The notes under the pieces were generated by a model. That model searched no databases, was not told where the DNA came from, and was given only the letters and a program-made list of their open reading frames with translations. Shown here in pieces: positions 33,079 through 40,752 of a stretch of 64,000 bases of DNA. Both the position numbers and the translations under genes were made by a program. The stretch is taken from assembly GCA_016208975.1 (NCBI GenBank), contig JACQXA010000001.1:189834-253833 (forward strand), given 5' to 3'. Source of the stretch: Nitrospinota bacterium (GTDB lineage Bacteria > Nitrospinota_A > UBA7883 > JACRLM01). The first letter of the stretch is position 1. The number at the start of each line of letters is the position of its first letter.

Positions 33079-33288
33079 CTAGTAAAGTGTCCCGGCGCCG
33101 GACTTCATGCCCAGCCGCTCTTCAAGAATATCTTTTTTCTTGTTTAGTGAGTCCGAAGGAGAGACTGACATTCCGGGGCCGCAAATAACGTTATCTACAG
33201 CCTCCTTCTCCGGCTTCAAGCCCAGCCTGGCTCCAACAATGCCCAACCCGATCAAGCCGAGAGACTTAAGAAAAAAAGCCCTTCGCAT
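33079..33288 (-). CDS. small protein with Tat-like signal, unknown function
   Basis: 69 residues from the ATG at 33288, which has GGGGAAGGA just upstream; an ATG nine codons earlier contains that ribosome-binding site and is unlikely. The start MRRAFFLKSLGLIGLGIVGA is a twin-arginine-like RRxFxK signal, followed by about 45 mostly polar residues with one Cys (VICGPGMS). It is the first gene of the molybdoenzyme operon and ends 3 bp before it. A small subunit or exported maturation partner is possible; I do not recognise a family. Confidence 0.65.
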   Translation of the reverse strand: MRRAFFLKSLGLIGLGIVGARLGLKPEKEAVDNVICGPGMSVSPSDSLNKKKDILEERLGMKSGAGTLY

Positions 33289-33508
33289 CCTCGATCCTTC
33301 CCCTTCAAAGCCCAACGATAATGCAAAAAAGTATCCGGGCTATCTTTTCCCCGGACAAATAACTTAGCCTCGAACAGATCAACCGAGCTTTAGGGGGCAG
33401 TAAAGCGGCAAGGCCGAGTAACGCCCTTGAGGCCAAAGCGGGAACTTTATGTGTCATTCCCAATCGTATCCCCCGTAAACAATACCTCTGTCCCCGAAAT
33501 GCAAAAAC

Positions 33509-33524
33509 AGCAATTTCCGGGCCA
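33509..33524 (-). promoter_or_regulatory. sigma-54 promoter of the molybdoenzyme/bd-like operon
   Basis: On the minus strand TGGCCC-N5-TTGCT, identical in both boxes to the promoter at 23012-23027. The predicted leader to the first ATG is about 210 nt. Confidence 0.82.
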
Positions 33525-33758
33525 TAACAAGCGCATGGCCGAATTCCAACAACAGATAACGCTACTATATATTGCCAGTAGCCAATGGCGTTAAATATTT
33601 TTAATTTCATTAATTACATATGGTTTGCCCCTTCCGGCCGCAGGTTTTTGATCACTGGAGCGTTTTTAGCATGAAGTGGCTTGTCACAAGCTTTGTCCGC
33701 TTGAATTCCGGTTCATCTCTCAAACGGTGTTCCTTTTTTCAATACCTTGGAAATTGGA

Positions 33759-33775
33759 CGTTCCTATTGTTAACA
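33759..33775. promoter_or_regulatory. candidate enhancer site of the molybdoenzyme operon
   Basis: CGTTCC-N5-TTAACA matches TGTTCC-N5-GGAACA at 9 of 12 arm positions; about 260 bp upstream of the predicted start. A further TGTTCC word lies at 33728-33733. Confidence 0.35.
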
Positions 33776-33840
33776 CCTGTTCAAGCCATGCATCCACGCG
33801 CTCGGTAAAAGTCCTATAGTACTTCCCGGTAACGCTTGCC

Positions 33841-33991
33841 GGTAGTGTCCCAGTTTGAAAGTACAGGGGAAGTTCTCCACTTACGCCCAGAATGACAATA
33901 TAAAAGCCGTTGATAACATAATCATCCTGAGCGAAGAGCAAGCGAAGTGAAGGATCTGTCCATTATTTGAGATTCAAACTGAGACACCACC
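33841..33991. mobile_element. MITE, copy 2 (151 bp)
   Basis: Same length and ends as the copy at 22837-22987, differing internally at a small number of positions. It is flanked on both sides by the exact 8-bp word CGCTTGCC (33833-33840 and 33992-33999), a clear target-site duplication. No coding capacity. Confidence 0.9.
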
Positions 33992-34029
33992 CGCTTGCCC
34001 CATTCCTTTTTTTCTGGTAACTTCCGGGC

Positions 34030-34659
34030 ATGAGCGTGGATTCAGCGATCTCCGAAATATTTCTTACCCTGTCTGAAATATTTAAACCGCCAGAAGATAT
34101 TTTTTCCGGCCAACTTGCTTCATCACAAGTCCAGAGCGCCATGGATGGCTGGATGCAAGAGGCGGGATACCGCTTGGAGTTTCCTGCGGCGCCTGCCATA
34201 TCCGCGGAGGGTGAACCAGCTTTTTTCCTTTCGCTCCGCGAAGAGTATATGTCCCTTTTTGAAGGGCCCATGCCTCCTTTTATTCCGCTGATAGAGTCAG
34301 TGCATAAACCGTGGGACAAAACCGGTGTTTCCGCCCTGGGCGCTCAAACCGGCTATTTTCTGGGTGACCCTGCCATCGACATGAGGAATAAGTACGAAGC
34401 GGCGCAACTGGAAATCCCAGCTGAATACGGGCACGCCCCGGATCATCTGTGCCTGCTCCTGGAGTATTACGGCGCCGTTCACGCAAATGTTCCAGTAGCG
34501 GATAACCTGGAGTATCTGACTAACCATTTCGACTGGCTGGCGCTGATTTTAGAAGAAGCAGTCAAAATATCCTCGGCCCTTTTTTATCCGTCCATGCTGA
34601 AATTTACGATGGATATCATCGCCGCCGAGACGGCAAGGTTGAACGGGTTAAAGGAGTGA
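34030..34659 (+). CDS. TorD/DmsD-family molybdoenzyme chaperone
   Basis: 209 residues, all helical. Family landmarks are LREEYMSLFEGPMPPFIPLIESVH, the hinge-like APDHLCLLLEYYGAV (the E/YAPDHL-x-x-x-LE signature) and the final helix FYPSMLKFTMDIIAAE. These cytoplasmic chaperones bind Tat signals of molybdoenzymes and hold them until the cofactor is inserted. It is divergent from the molybdoenzyme at 30506, its likely client, and convergent with the radical SAM-PCP_red gene. Confidence 0.9.
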   Translation: MSVDSAISEIFLTLSEIFKPPEDIFSGQLASSQVQSAMDGWMQEAGYRLEFPAAPAISAEGEPAFFLSLREEYMSLFEGPMPPFIPLIESVHKPWDKTGVSALGAQTGYFLGDPAIDMRNKYEAAQLEIPAEYGHAPDHLCLLLEYYGAVHANVPVADNLEYLTNHFDWLALILEEAVKISSALFYPSMLKFTMDIIAAETARLNGLKE

Positions 34660-34673
34660 AAGCCGCGCGCTGG

Positions 34674-36503
34674 TCACTTTTTAGCTGAAAACCGGGCAAA
34701 AGGCGAGCGTTCCATCGCCTTTTCCAGCGCCTCTTCGGTGATGTATTTATAACCGTTTTCCCTGGCGAATTTCTCTATGAACTTGCGCGCCATGGGGCGG
34801 AAAGGTTCCGGAGCGCTCTCAAGCCTTTTGCTGGCCTCCGGGGTCCATCCCATTTTCTCCCCCGTGTCGTCCGAAAAGAAATCGCCGAATTTTTCGATTA
34901 TGTTTTCATTTTTTGCTCCACGGGTGTCCAACATGGCTTTTATGTTTTCGATGACTTCCTGCTTGCGGCCATCTTTCTTGAATTTCCCTTTGGCCTTGTC
35001 CCACGCTTCCATGCTCAATTTCTCAAATCCCATCTTTTTCATCCTGCGGGTCACAAGCATCATGGATTCGTCGCGGATTTCTGAAAGGAATCCTGAGGTT
35101 ATCCGGCCAATCCCCCGCTGTCTCGCTCTGATGGCCATAAGTTTCAATATTCCCGGCCGCACAAAATCCGGAGCGTTTTCCACCCGCGCGCGGGCGTCTG
35201 CATCCCATTCCACGCTCTCGCACGCGATTCCTGGCGAAAGGTTCTTGCGGCTGAACACCGGCGCGCCTGAGGGGGCTGGAGCCGCCGCGCGTAAAATGTC
35301 GCTGGTAATAACCGGAACCCCGTGTTTGGCGGCGTATTCCTCTACGCGCTGTTTTACAATCTCACGGGCGAAAACCGGTATTTTCTCCATCGTCTCCACC
35401 GCCTCCCTGGACCATTCGGCCCCGCAGATATCCTCCCCGCCGAACCTGCTACGCGTGTCGGCGCATACCACCGGTTCTTCCACCCCTTTGGGTTGATACA
35501 GGCAATACGGATCCTCGCCCATTTGGCCGCCACCGGAAGCCAGAGCCCGCGCCCTGCATCCGCCGCAAAGCAACCTGTAAGCGCACACGCCGCATTTGCC
35601 ATGGTATTCCGGCGTCCGGAACATTGACAGCCCTGGAGAATGCCGCCATATGAGTGGAAACTCGCTTTCCCTCAAGTCACCGGCCGCCGTGTCCATGTAC
35701 GGGCAGGGGGTTATTTTGCCGTCCGGTTTTATCCTGCAATAGTTGGTTCCCGCCCGGCAGGCGGCGATATATGTTTTAAGCAACGGGTCATTGGCGTCGG
35801 CCTGCGCCATTATCCGTTTGAAATGGGGCGCGCATTTGGGGCGGATCATCATCCCTGGATACTCCGCCCGCGCGTCCGACGCCCATGTGAGTATCCGCTC
35901 ATACTCTTCCGGGGAAATGTCTGTCATCTTCTCTCCCCGGCCTGTGCATACCAGGAAAAACAGATTGAACGCGCGCGCCCCCATCCTGTGCGCCCATTCG
36001 GCTATTAGAGGTATTTCGGCGGTATTGCCGGGGCGCGGCGTTGTCTGCACCTGTATGTCCAGCCCCGCATCCCTCGCGTTTATAAGCCCTTCCACCGACC
36101 TGGCCCAGGCCCCCGGCGCGCCGCGGAACCCGTCATGGCGCCCAGGCTCTATGGAGTCTATACTCACACCGACGCCGGTAACTCCGGAAATTTTTAACGC
36201 CGCCGCCATCTTGGCGTCAAGCAACGTTCCGTTTGTCCCCACCACGGTGATAAGCCCAAGCCCAGCCGCCCTGGAGGCGATCTCAAAGATGTCCTCTCTC
36301 AGCAAAGGCTCCCCGCCTGTGAGGATTAAAACAGCGCCGGGATTGACGCTGGCTATCTGCTCCACCACCGCCAGCGCTTCCTGCGTGGAAAGCTCCTCCC
36401 CCTCCCCTGCGGCTCGCGCGCCAGCGTCCATATAGCAATGGGCGCACGACAGGTTGCATCGCGAAGTGAGGTTCCAGGATACGGCGTACGGCAGGAAAGT
36501 CAC
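34674..36503 (-). CDS. radical SAM/SPASM protein with three C-terminal PCP_red domains
   Basis: 609 residues from the GTG at 36503, which overlaps the stop of the upstream UspA gene (GTGA); the longer frame runs back into that gene. Radical SAM motif CNLSCAHCY (residues 16-24), LTGGEPLL, GTNGT. SPASM cysteines are in CRAGTNYCRIKPDGKITPC and CGVCAYRLLCGGCRARA, as in NirJ/AhbC heme-maturation and peptide-maturation enzymes. After these come three copies of the short domain W-x2-EA-x4-(L/M/V)-E-x-(A/I)P-x-F-(V/A/R)R: about 361-405 (EWSREAVETMEKIPVFAREI), 430-475 (EWDADARARVENAPDFVRPG) and 551-600 (WTPEASKRLESAPEPFRPMA), each ending in an IT-x-x-x-L helix. This is the PCP_red module known from the C-terminus of the ChlB/BchB protochlorophyllide reductase subunit. 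Function unknown; cofactor maturation is inferred from neighbours. Confidence 0.85.
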   Translation of the reverse strand: MTFLPYAVSWNLTSRCNLSCAHCYMDAGARAAGEGEELSTQEALAVVEQIASVNPGAVLILTGGEPLLREDIFEIASRAAGLGLITVVGTNGTLLDAKMAAALKISGVTGVGVSIDSIEPGRHDGFRGAPGAWARSVEGLINARDAGLDIQVQTTPRPGNTAEIPLIAEWAHRMGARAFNLFFLVCTGRGEKMTDISPEEYERILTWASDARAEYPGMMIRPKCAPHFKRIMAQADANDPLLKTYIAACRAGTNYCRIKPDGKITPCPYMDTAAGDLRESEFPLIWRHSPGLSMFRTPEYHGKCGVCAYRLLCGGCRARALASGGGQMGEDPYCLYQPKGVEEPVVCADTRSRFGGEDICGAEWSREAVETMEKIPVFAREIVKQRVEEYAAKHGVPVITSDILRAAAPAPSGAPVFSRKNLSPGIACESVEWDADARARVENAPDFVRPGILKLMAIRARQRGIGRITSGFLSEIRDESMMLVTRRMKKMGFEKLSMEAWDKAKGKFKKDGRKQEVIENIKAMLDTRGAKNENIIEKFGDFFSDDTGEKMGWTPEASKRLESAPEPFRPMARKFIEKFARENGYKYITEEALEKAMERSPFARFSAKK

Positions 36504-37690
36504 TTCCCGGGTTCCAGACGGGATCGGGCCTGTTGCATCATTTCCCCCGTTATAGTCTTGGCGCCTTGGCGGCGCGCCTCGGCTTCCATATGACCACGTA
36601 TCATATTGCGCACGAACGAAGGGGCGCGGTTCAACATCACTATGGCTTCGTCCTCCCACTTCACAGGCTCGGACTGTACCTCATTGTCCTTTCCTGGGGT
36701 GACAGTGCGGCTTACAAGCATCACGTTACAGGGGGCGGCCCTCAACAGGGTCTCGGTGTTTGAGCCGATATCAAGCCCGTTGTTGGAGTGGACGCCAAGC
36801 TTGCCAAGGATGAGCATGGACACGTCATTACCATCCAGCCACTTGAGTATCTCATCGTAAGGTTTGCCGGCCAGAACGAGCCCCTCGGCCTTAACCCCCT
36901 CTTCTTCGGCCATTTTAATGGCGCTGTTAAGGTGGTCCCGGTAAATCTTCTCCAGGCCGGAGTCTATGATTTCCTCGTGAAGCTTCTCCTGCTCCTTAAA
37001 ACGGAACACCTGACCGTCCTCTTCGGAAAGCACCCGCGCAATGCTGTTGAAAGCCCGGTAATGGAAGTGCGGGTCATACACCGTGATGGCGGTGATGGAG
37101 CATCCCATGTGTTTGTTCATGGCAATGGCCGCAGACATCGCCGCGAACGACCAGGCGCTTCCATCAATGCCCACCACCACGCGCCCGTCTTTTAACGGCC
37201 TGTCGTTTTTCAGGACCACCGCATCCACCTGTATGCGTCGCGTCACGCGCTCACATACGCTCCCCAGCTGGGTGGACGGGGTCTCACCGAGCCCCTTGGC
37301 CCCCATCGCCACAAGGTCGTAACCGGATGATTGAACGTCCTTTACGATTTCGTGGTAATTTTTCCCCTCCAGCGTCTTGCGCTCGTATGGTACTTTCCGG
37401 TCGTCGCACTTTTTCTGGAACACATCCAGGAACGAGTCGGAAACTATTTTCAGCCCCTTTTCAATGAGGACAGAATGGATGTCCCGCTGTTTGGAAAGCT
37501 CCTCAGGATCCTGGAACTGCGCGGGCAGTCCGGGTTCCATCTGGATGAACCTGTCTTCATGGAGACGGGCCGCATAAACATGGCTTCCCACCACTTTAGC
37601 GCCGAAGGCGTTTGCGAAATCGGCGGAAATATCCACCGCCCAGCCGGAATATTTTGAATTGTCAACCATGACAAGTATGTTCTTGTACAT
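36500..37690 (-). CDS. tandem universal stress (UspA) protein with C-terminal PCP_red domain
   Basis: 396 residues from the ATG at 37690, where the first UspA strand begins (MYKNILVMVDNSKYS); the frame opens 26 codons earlier without a ribosome-binding site. Domain 1 covers about residues 1-165 (DLVAMGAKGLGE, LGSVCERVTRRI), domain 2 about 175-335 (GRVVVGIDGSAWS, then LILGKLGVHSNNGLDIGSNTETLL, APCNVMLV), the second with the nucleotide-binding G-x9-G-(S/N)-type end. The tail KWEDEAIVMLNRAPSFVRNM...TITGEMMQQA is a PCP_red module. It is translationally coupled to the radical SAM gene and probably driven by the sigma-54-like element at 37953-37968. Confidence 0.88.
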   Translation of the reverse strand: MYKNILVMVDNSKYSGWAVDISADFANAFGAKVVGSHVYAARLHEDRFIQMEPGLPAQFQDPEELSKQRDIHSVLIEKGLKIVSDSFLDVFQKKCDDRKVPYERKTLEGKNYHEIVKDVQSSGYDLVAMGAKGLGETPSTQLGSVCERVTRRIQVDAVVLKNDRPLKDGRVVVGIDGSAWSFAAMSAAIAMNKHMGCSITAITVYDPHFHYRAFNSIARVLSEEDGQVFRFKEQEKLHEEIIDSGLEKIYRDHLNSAIKMAEEEGVKAEGLVLAGKPYDEILKWLDGNDVSMLILGKLGVHSNNGLDIGSNTETLLRAAPCNVMLVSRTVTPGKDNEVQSEPVKWEDEAIVMLNRAPSFVRNMIRGHMEAEARRQGAKTITGEMMQQARSRLEPGK

Positions 37691-37952
37691 ACGTTTTGAG
37701 AACCTCTTGGATTTAAAACATCTCCAACCTATGTAGCAATGGATATGCCCAATTGGCGTTAAACGCACAACTTGAGAATATGCGGCTTAACTGGCTGATT
37801 TTCCAGCCATACTCATCTTCCAGACCATCAACAACAAAGGAGGTGTGTGGGTTTCCCCACGGCGCAAAGGTAAAAACGCCATGGAAGCGCGCCAACCTGG
37901 AACACTCTAGATTAGCGTGATACCCGAATTAGCCGTAACCACATGTACATGA
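37691..37952. other. leader of the UspA operon
   Basis: No supported gene; a 60-codon minus frame (37713-37895) has no ribosome-binding site. A GGAACA word occurs at 37899-37904, and short inverted repeats (GGCTG-N6-CAGCC near 37793, GTGGG-N4-CCCAC near 37850) could be regulatory. Confidence 0.4.
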
Positions 37953-37968
37953 CGCAACAAATTGGCCG
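37953..37968 (-). promoter_or_regulatory. possible sigma-54 promoter of the UspA/radical SAM operon
   Basis: On the minus strand CGGCCA-N5-TTGCG: GG and GC are 10 bp apart and TTGC is intact, but the first T and the last W of the consensus are changed. It abuts the plus-strand element at 37969. Confidence 0.5.
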
Positions 37969-37984
37969 TGGAGCGTTTTTTGCT
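37969..37984 (+). promoter_or_regulatory. sigma-54 promoter of the Mrp/PCP_red operon
   Basis: TGGAGC-N5-TTGCT with GG and GC 10 bp apart; the predicted start is about 33 nt before the ATG of the Mrp gene. Confidence 0.72.
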
Positions 37985-38028
37985 TATAATTTGAATCCAG
38001 TGTACTAAATAATAGGCTGGGATGTGAT

Positions 38029-38874
38029 ATGAAAAAATATTCCGAAGTGAGCGGAGATGGCGGCTCTGGGATTCTGGAACAGGTATCCGGTCAGCTTGGC
38101 GCCCTTCACGAAAGGATGCGTGGCATCAAGCGCGTCATAGTGATTGTCAGCGCAAAAGGCGGTGTGGGTAAAAGTTTCATAACAGCCATGATGGCCAAGG
38201 CGCTTTCGAACCGTGGATACAGCGTTGGCGCGCTGGACGCGGACATAAACGGCTCGTCGATACCATACATGTTAGGTGTGGACTCATATAAGGCTATACG
38301 CGGAGAAAACGGTATTATACCTGCCGTGGGAGAATGCGGCGCTAAGGTGATGTCGCTGGATTTTTTCACCGGCTCGAACGGAGCGCCCGTGAAATGGGAG
38401 GGTCCGCAGGCCACACATCCATGGCTGGGCGCAATGGAGGCCACAGCCATCCGGGAACTGCTAAGCGACGCGGACTGGGGCCAGTTGGATTACCTGCTTG
38501 TTGACACACCCCCTTCCCTTGGAAGGCTCAACGACCTGATGGGGTTAGTGCCGTCGGTTTCCGGCGTGGTAATTGTCACCATTCCCTCGAAGGTGTCGTA
38601 CCGGGTGGTGTTAAAGTCCGTGGACAGCGTACGGGACACTGGCGCGCCTATTATAGGCGTGGTTGAGAACATGAGCGGAGTTTTGTGCCGTCATTGCAAC
38701 AAAATGGCGCCAATTTTCAACGGAGGCGACATGACCGAAGCATTGGATTTTATGCGTCTTCCATTACTGGGCAGTGTGCCGTTTGTCCGTGAAGGTGAGA
38801 GCATGGAAATTCCCGAGGCCGCCATAAACGGCATTTGCGATAAAACTGTTGCGTACGTGAACAGCGCCGGTTAA
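38029..38874 (+). CDS. Mrp/NBP35-family P-loop ATPase (FeS carrier type)
   Basis: 281 residues. Deviant Walker A SAKGGVGKSF (Lys 48) with signature lysine, then VGALDADINGSSIPYMLG, DYLLVDTPPSLG (Walker B) and the CRHCNK (CxxC) pair near residue 222 used by Mrp/ApbC proteins to hold a bridging [4Fe-4S] cluster. The family delivers FeS clusters to apo-proteins. It is 15 bp upstream of the PCP_red/zinc gene, with which it shares a sigma-54-type promoter, so a dedicated maturation role for the redox enzymes here is inferred. Confidence 0.9.
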   Translation: MKKYSEVSGDGGSGILEQVSGQLGALHERMRGIKRVIVIVSAKGGVGKSFITAMMAKALSNRGYSVGALDADINGSSIPYMLGVDSYKAIRGENGIIPAVGECGAKVMSLDFFTGSNGAPVKWEGPQATHPWLGAMEATAIRELLSDADWGQLDYLLVDTPPSLGRLNDLMGLVPSVSGVVIVTIPSKVSYRVVLKSVDSVRDTGAPIIGVVENMSGVLCRHCNKMAPIFNGGDMTEALDFMRLPLLGSVPFVREGESMEIPEAAINGICDKTVAYVNSAG

Positions 38875-38889
38875 AGGAGGCTACGGAAT

Positions 38890-39294
38890 ATGAAATTCGT
38901 GTGTATCAAGTGTGAAGAGGCCATGTTGATAAACTCCGTTAACGGCGACACCGACGGGTCGGCTGGAATAACTTTCAAATGCCCTTCGTGCGGCTCCGGC
39001 GCGCTTATGCTGATAAACCCGATGGAAGCCCAGCTTGTTAAAGGGATGGGAGTGCATGTGGGGCTTGGATCCGCTATGGCACAGCGCGCGCCCATGGAGG
39101 CCGTTGAGGGGGCCTTGAAGAAATCCGGTGATGACGAACCGGTAATTTGGGACAAGCAAGCCGAAGAGCGGCTTATGCGCGTTCCAGACATCGCCCGGCC
39201 CATGGCCAAGATGGCCATCGAAAGGCATGCCCGCAAAACCGGAGCCAGGATCATCAGCACAGAGCTGATGGACGAGGTGAAAAAATCGATGTGA
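38890..39294 (+). CDS. small zinc-ribbon protein with PCP_red domain
   Basis: 134 residues. The N-terminal CIKCEEAM...FKCPSCGSGAL is a CxxC-x23-CxxC metal knuckle (residues about 5-36). A linker follows, and residues about 85-130 are a PCP_red module (IWDKQAEERLMRVPDIARPM...RIISTELMDEVKKS). Proteins of this build are annotated elsewhere as PCP reductase family, though no protochlorophyllide enzyme is encoded here. An AAGGAGG lies before the ATG. It is the smallest of three neighbouring genes with the domain and may be its minimal form. Confidence 0.88.
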   Translation: MKFVCIKCEEAMLINSVNGDTDGSAGITFKCPSCGSGALMLINPMEAQLVKGMGVHVGLGSAMAQRAPMEAVEGALKKSGDDEPVIWDKQAEERLMRVPDIARPMAKMAIERHARKTGARIISTELMDEVKKSM

Positions 39295-39335
39295 CCCCAG
39301 GCGGGGCGGCCGTGTTCAGGCCCCGGGGGGCGTCT

Positions 39336-40718
39336 TCAAACGATCCTGTTGAGGCTGTCGGCCAATAGCGGCATCTTTATCTGGTAACGTTTTATTTTGC
39401 GCCACAGGGTGTTACGCCCAATGGCCAGAATGTCGGCGGTCTTCTTCTGGTTATAGTTATTGGACTTCAATATTTCCAGGATGTACCTTTTTTCCAGTTC
39501 TTCAAGAGTGATTGGATTTTGCGACGCCGCGTAGGCGATGCCCACCTCCACCCCGCCCAGGGATTTTGGCAGGTCATCCAGATCTATCGTGCTGGACTTG
39601 CACAGGGCCACGGCGCTTTCAATGCAGTTTTCAAGCTCCCGCACATTTCCGGGCCATGGATGCTCCAGAAGCCTGTTAAGGGCATCTCTGGTGAATCCCT
39701 TAACGTCTCTTCTCATCGACGCGGAGAACTTGTTCAGGAAATGTTTGCACAACAGTAAAACATCCCCCTTCCGCTCCCGCAGGGGGGGTATGTTTATCTC
39801 CACCACCCTCAGCCGATAGTAAAGATCCTCCCTGAACTCACCGGACTTCACCATGTCGGCCAGTTTCCGGTTGGATGCGGCGATGATGCGGGTATTTATC
39901 TTCACATTTTCATTGGCGCCAAGCCGCTGGATGGTTTTGTCCTGAATGACGCGAAGCAGTTTTGTTTGCAGGGAAATCGGCATGGAGCCTACCTCGTCCA
40001 GAAACAGCGTGCCGCCGATAGACTCCTCGAAAAGCCCGACCCTGTTGGACACCGCGCCGGTGAAAGAGCCTTTAACATGCCCGAAAAGCTCGCTTTCCAG
40101 GAGATTTTCATTTATTCCGCCACAGTTTATGGCCACAAAAGGGCCGGAAGCGCGTAGGCTGGAACTGTGCACCGCCCTGGCCATCAGGTCTTTGCCTGTG
40201 CCGTTCTCTCCTTCTATAAGCACTGAAACGTCGGTCTCCGCAATCCTTTGCACAATGTCCATCGCTTCCATTATCTGCGGACTTTCGCCAAGGATGTTTT
40301 GGAAACCGTACTGTTTGCGGAACTCCTTGCGAAGGGTTTTTATCTCGGCCACCAGGCTTTTGTGCTCCAAGGCCTTGGAAACCGTGACTAGGAGTTTGTT
40401 CGAATCTATGGGCTTTATAATGTAATCGAAGGCGCCGAGTTTTATAGCCTCCACGGCGGACTCAAAAGAGCCATAGGCGGTGAATATGATGACCTCTGTC
40501 CTGCTGTTCATCGCCTTGGCGTATTCCAGCACCTCCGTCCCTCTGCCGTCCCTCAGCTTCAGGTCCGTAAGGACCAGGTCGTAAATGTTGGCGTCCAGCA
40601 GGCGTTTGGCCTCGGTCGCGCTGGAGGCTACTTCAACGCCATGTCCCTCGTTGCTGAACAGGATATGGAGTGTGGTGAGGATGGAATGCTCGTCATCTAC
40701 TATAAGAAGATTGCCCAT
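39336..40718 (-). CDS. NtrC-family sigma-54-dependent response regulator
   Basis: 460 residues. Receiver domain with phospho-acceptor Asp 52 (YDLVLTDLKL). AAA+ domain with Walker A GENGTGKD (about 170), the sigma-54 contact loop as GSFTGA instead of GAFTGA, Walker B GGTLFLDEVG, and the arginine finger region FREDLYYRLRV. A Fis-type helix-turn-helix (NNYNQKKTADILAIGRNTLW) is at the C-terminus. It activates transcription at -24/-12 promoters by ATP hydrolysis. It is last in the operon with the PhnD-like protein and histidine kinase; the seven -24/-12 elements nearby are candidate targets. Confidence 0.97.
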   Translation of the reverse strand: MGNLLIVDDEHSILTTLHILFSNEGHGVEVASSATEAKRLLDANIYDLVLTDLKLRDGRGTEVLEYAKAMNSRTEVIIFTAYGSFESAVEAIKLGAFDYIIKPIDSNKLLVTVSKALEHKSLVAEIKTLRKEFRKQYGFQNILGESPQIMEAMDIVQRIAETDVSVLIEGENGTGKDLMARAVHSSSLRASGPFVAINCGGINENLLESELFGHVKGSFTGAVSNRVGLFEESIGGTLFLDEVGSMPISLQTKLLRVIQDKTIQRLGANENVKINTRIIAASNRKLADMVKSGEFREDLYYRLRVVEINIPPLRERKGDVLLLCKHFLNKFSASMRRDVKGFTRDALNRLLEHPWPGNVRELENCIESAVALCKSSTIDLDDLPKSLGGVEVGIAYAASQNPITLEELEKRYILEILKSNNYNQKKTADILAIGRNTLWRKIKRYQIKMPLLADSLNRIV

Positions 40719-40752
40719 TATTCATACTGCCATTTTATTGTTTTATTTAAAG

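Larger units (their letters stand above)
33289..34029. other. divergent intergenic region between the molybdoenzyme operon and torD
   Basis: 740 bp without supported gene. It holds the minus-strand sigma-54 promoter (33509-33524), a candidate enhancer site (33759-33775), several GTTCC words and a MITE (33841-33991). Frames of 62-101 codons here cross these elements and are rejected. Confidence 0.6.

Noticed and set aside
33305-33610. 101-codon minus-strand ORF upstream of the molybdoenzyme operon
   Set aside because: It spans the -24/-12 element, starts in untranslated DNA and shows no family pattern.
34000-34034. GG-N10-GC directly before the torD gene at 34030 as a further sigma-54 promoter
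   Set aside because: The -12 box reads GGGC rather than TTGC and it would leave almost no leader; treated as chance.
34674-39294. Dark-operative protochlorophyllide reductase or bacteriochlorophyll synthesis, suggested by the PCP_red modules
   Set aside because: No ChlL/N/B catalytic domains or other chlorophyll genes are present; only the short C-terminal module occurs, on unrelated proteins.
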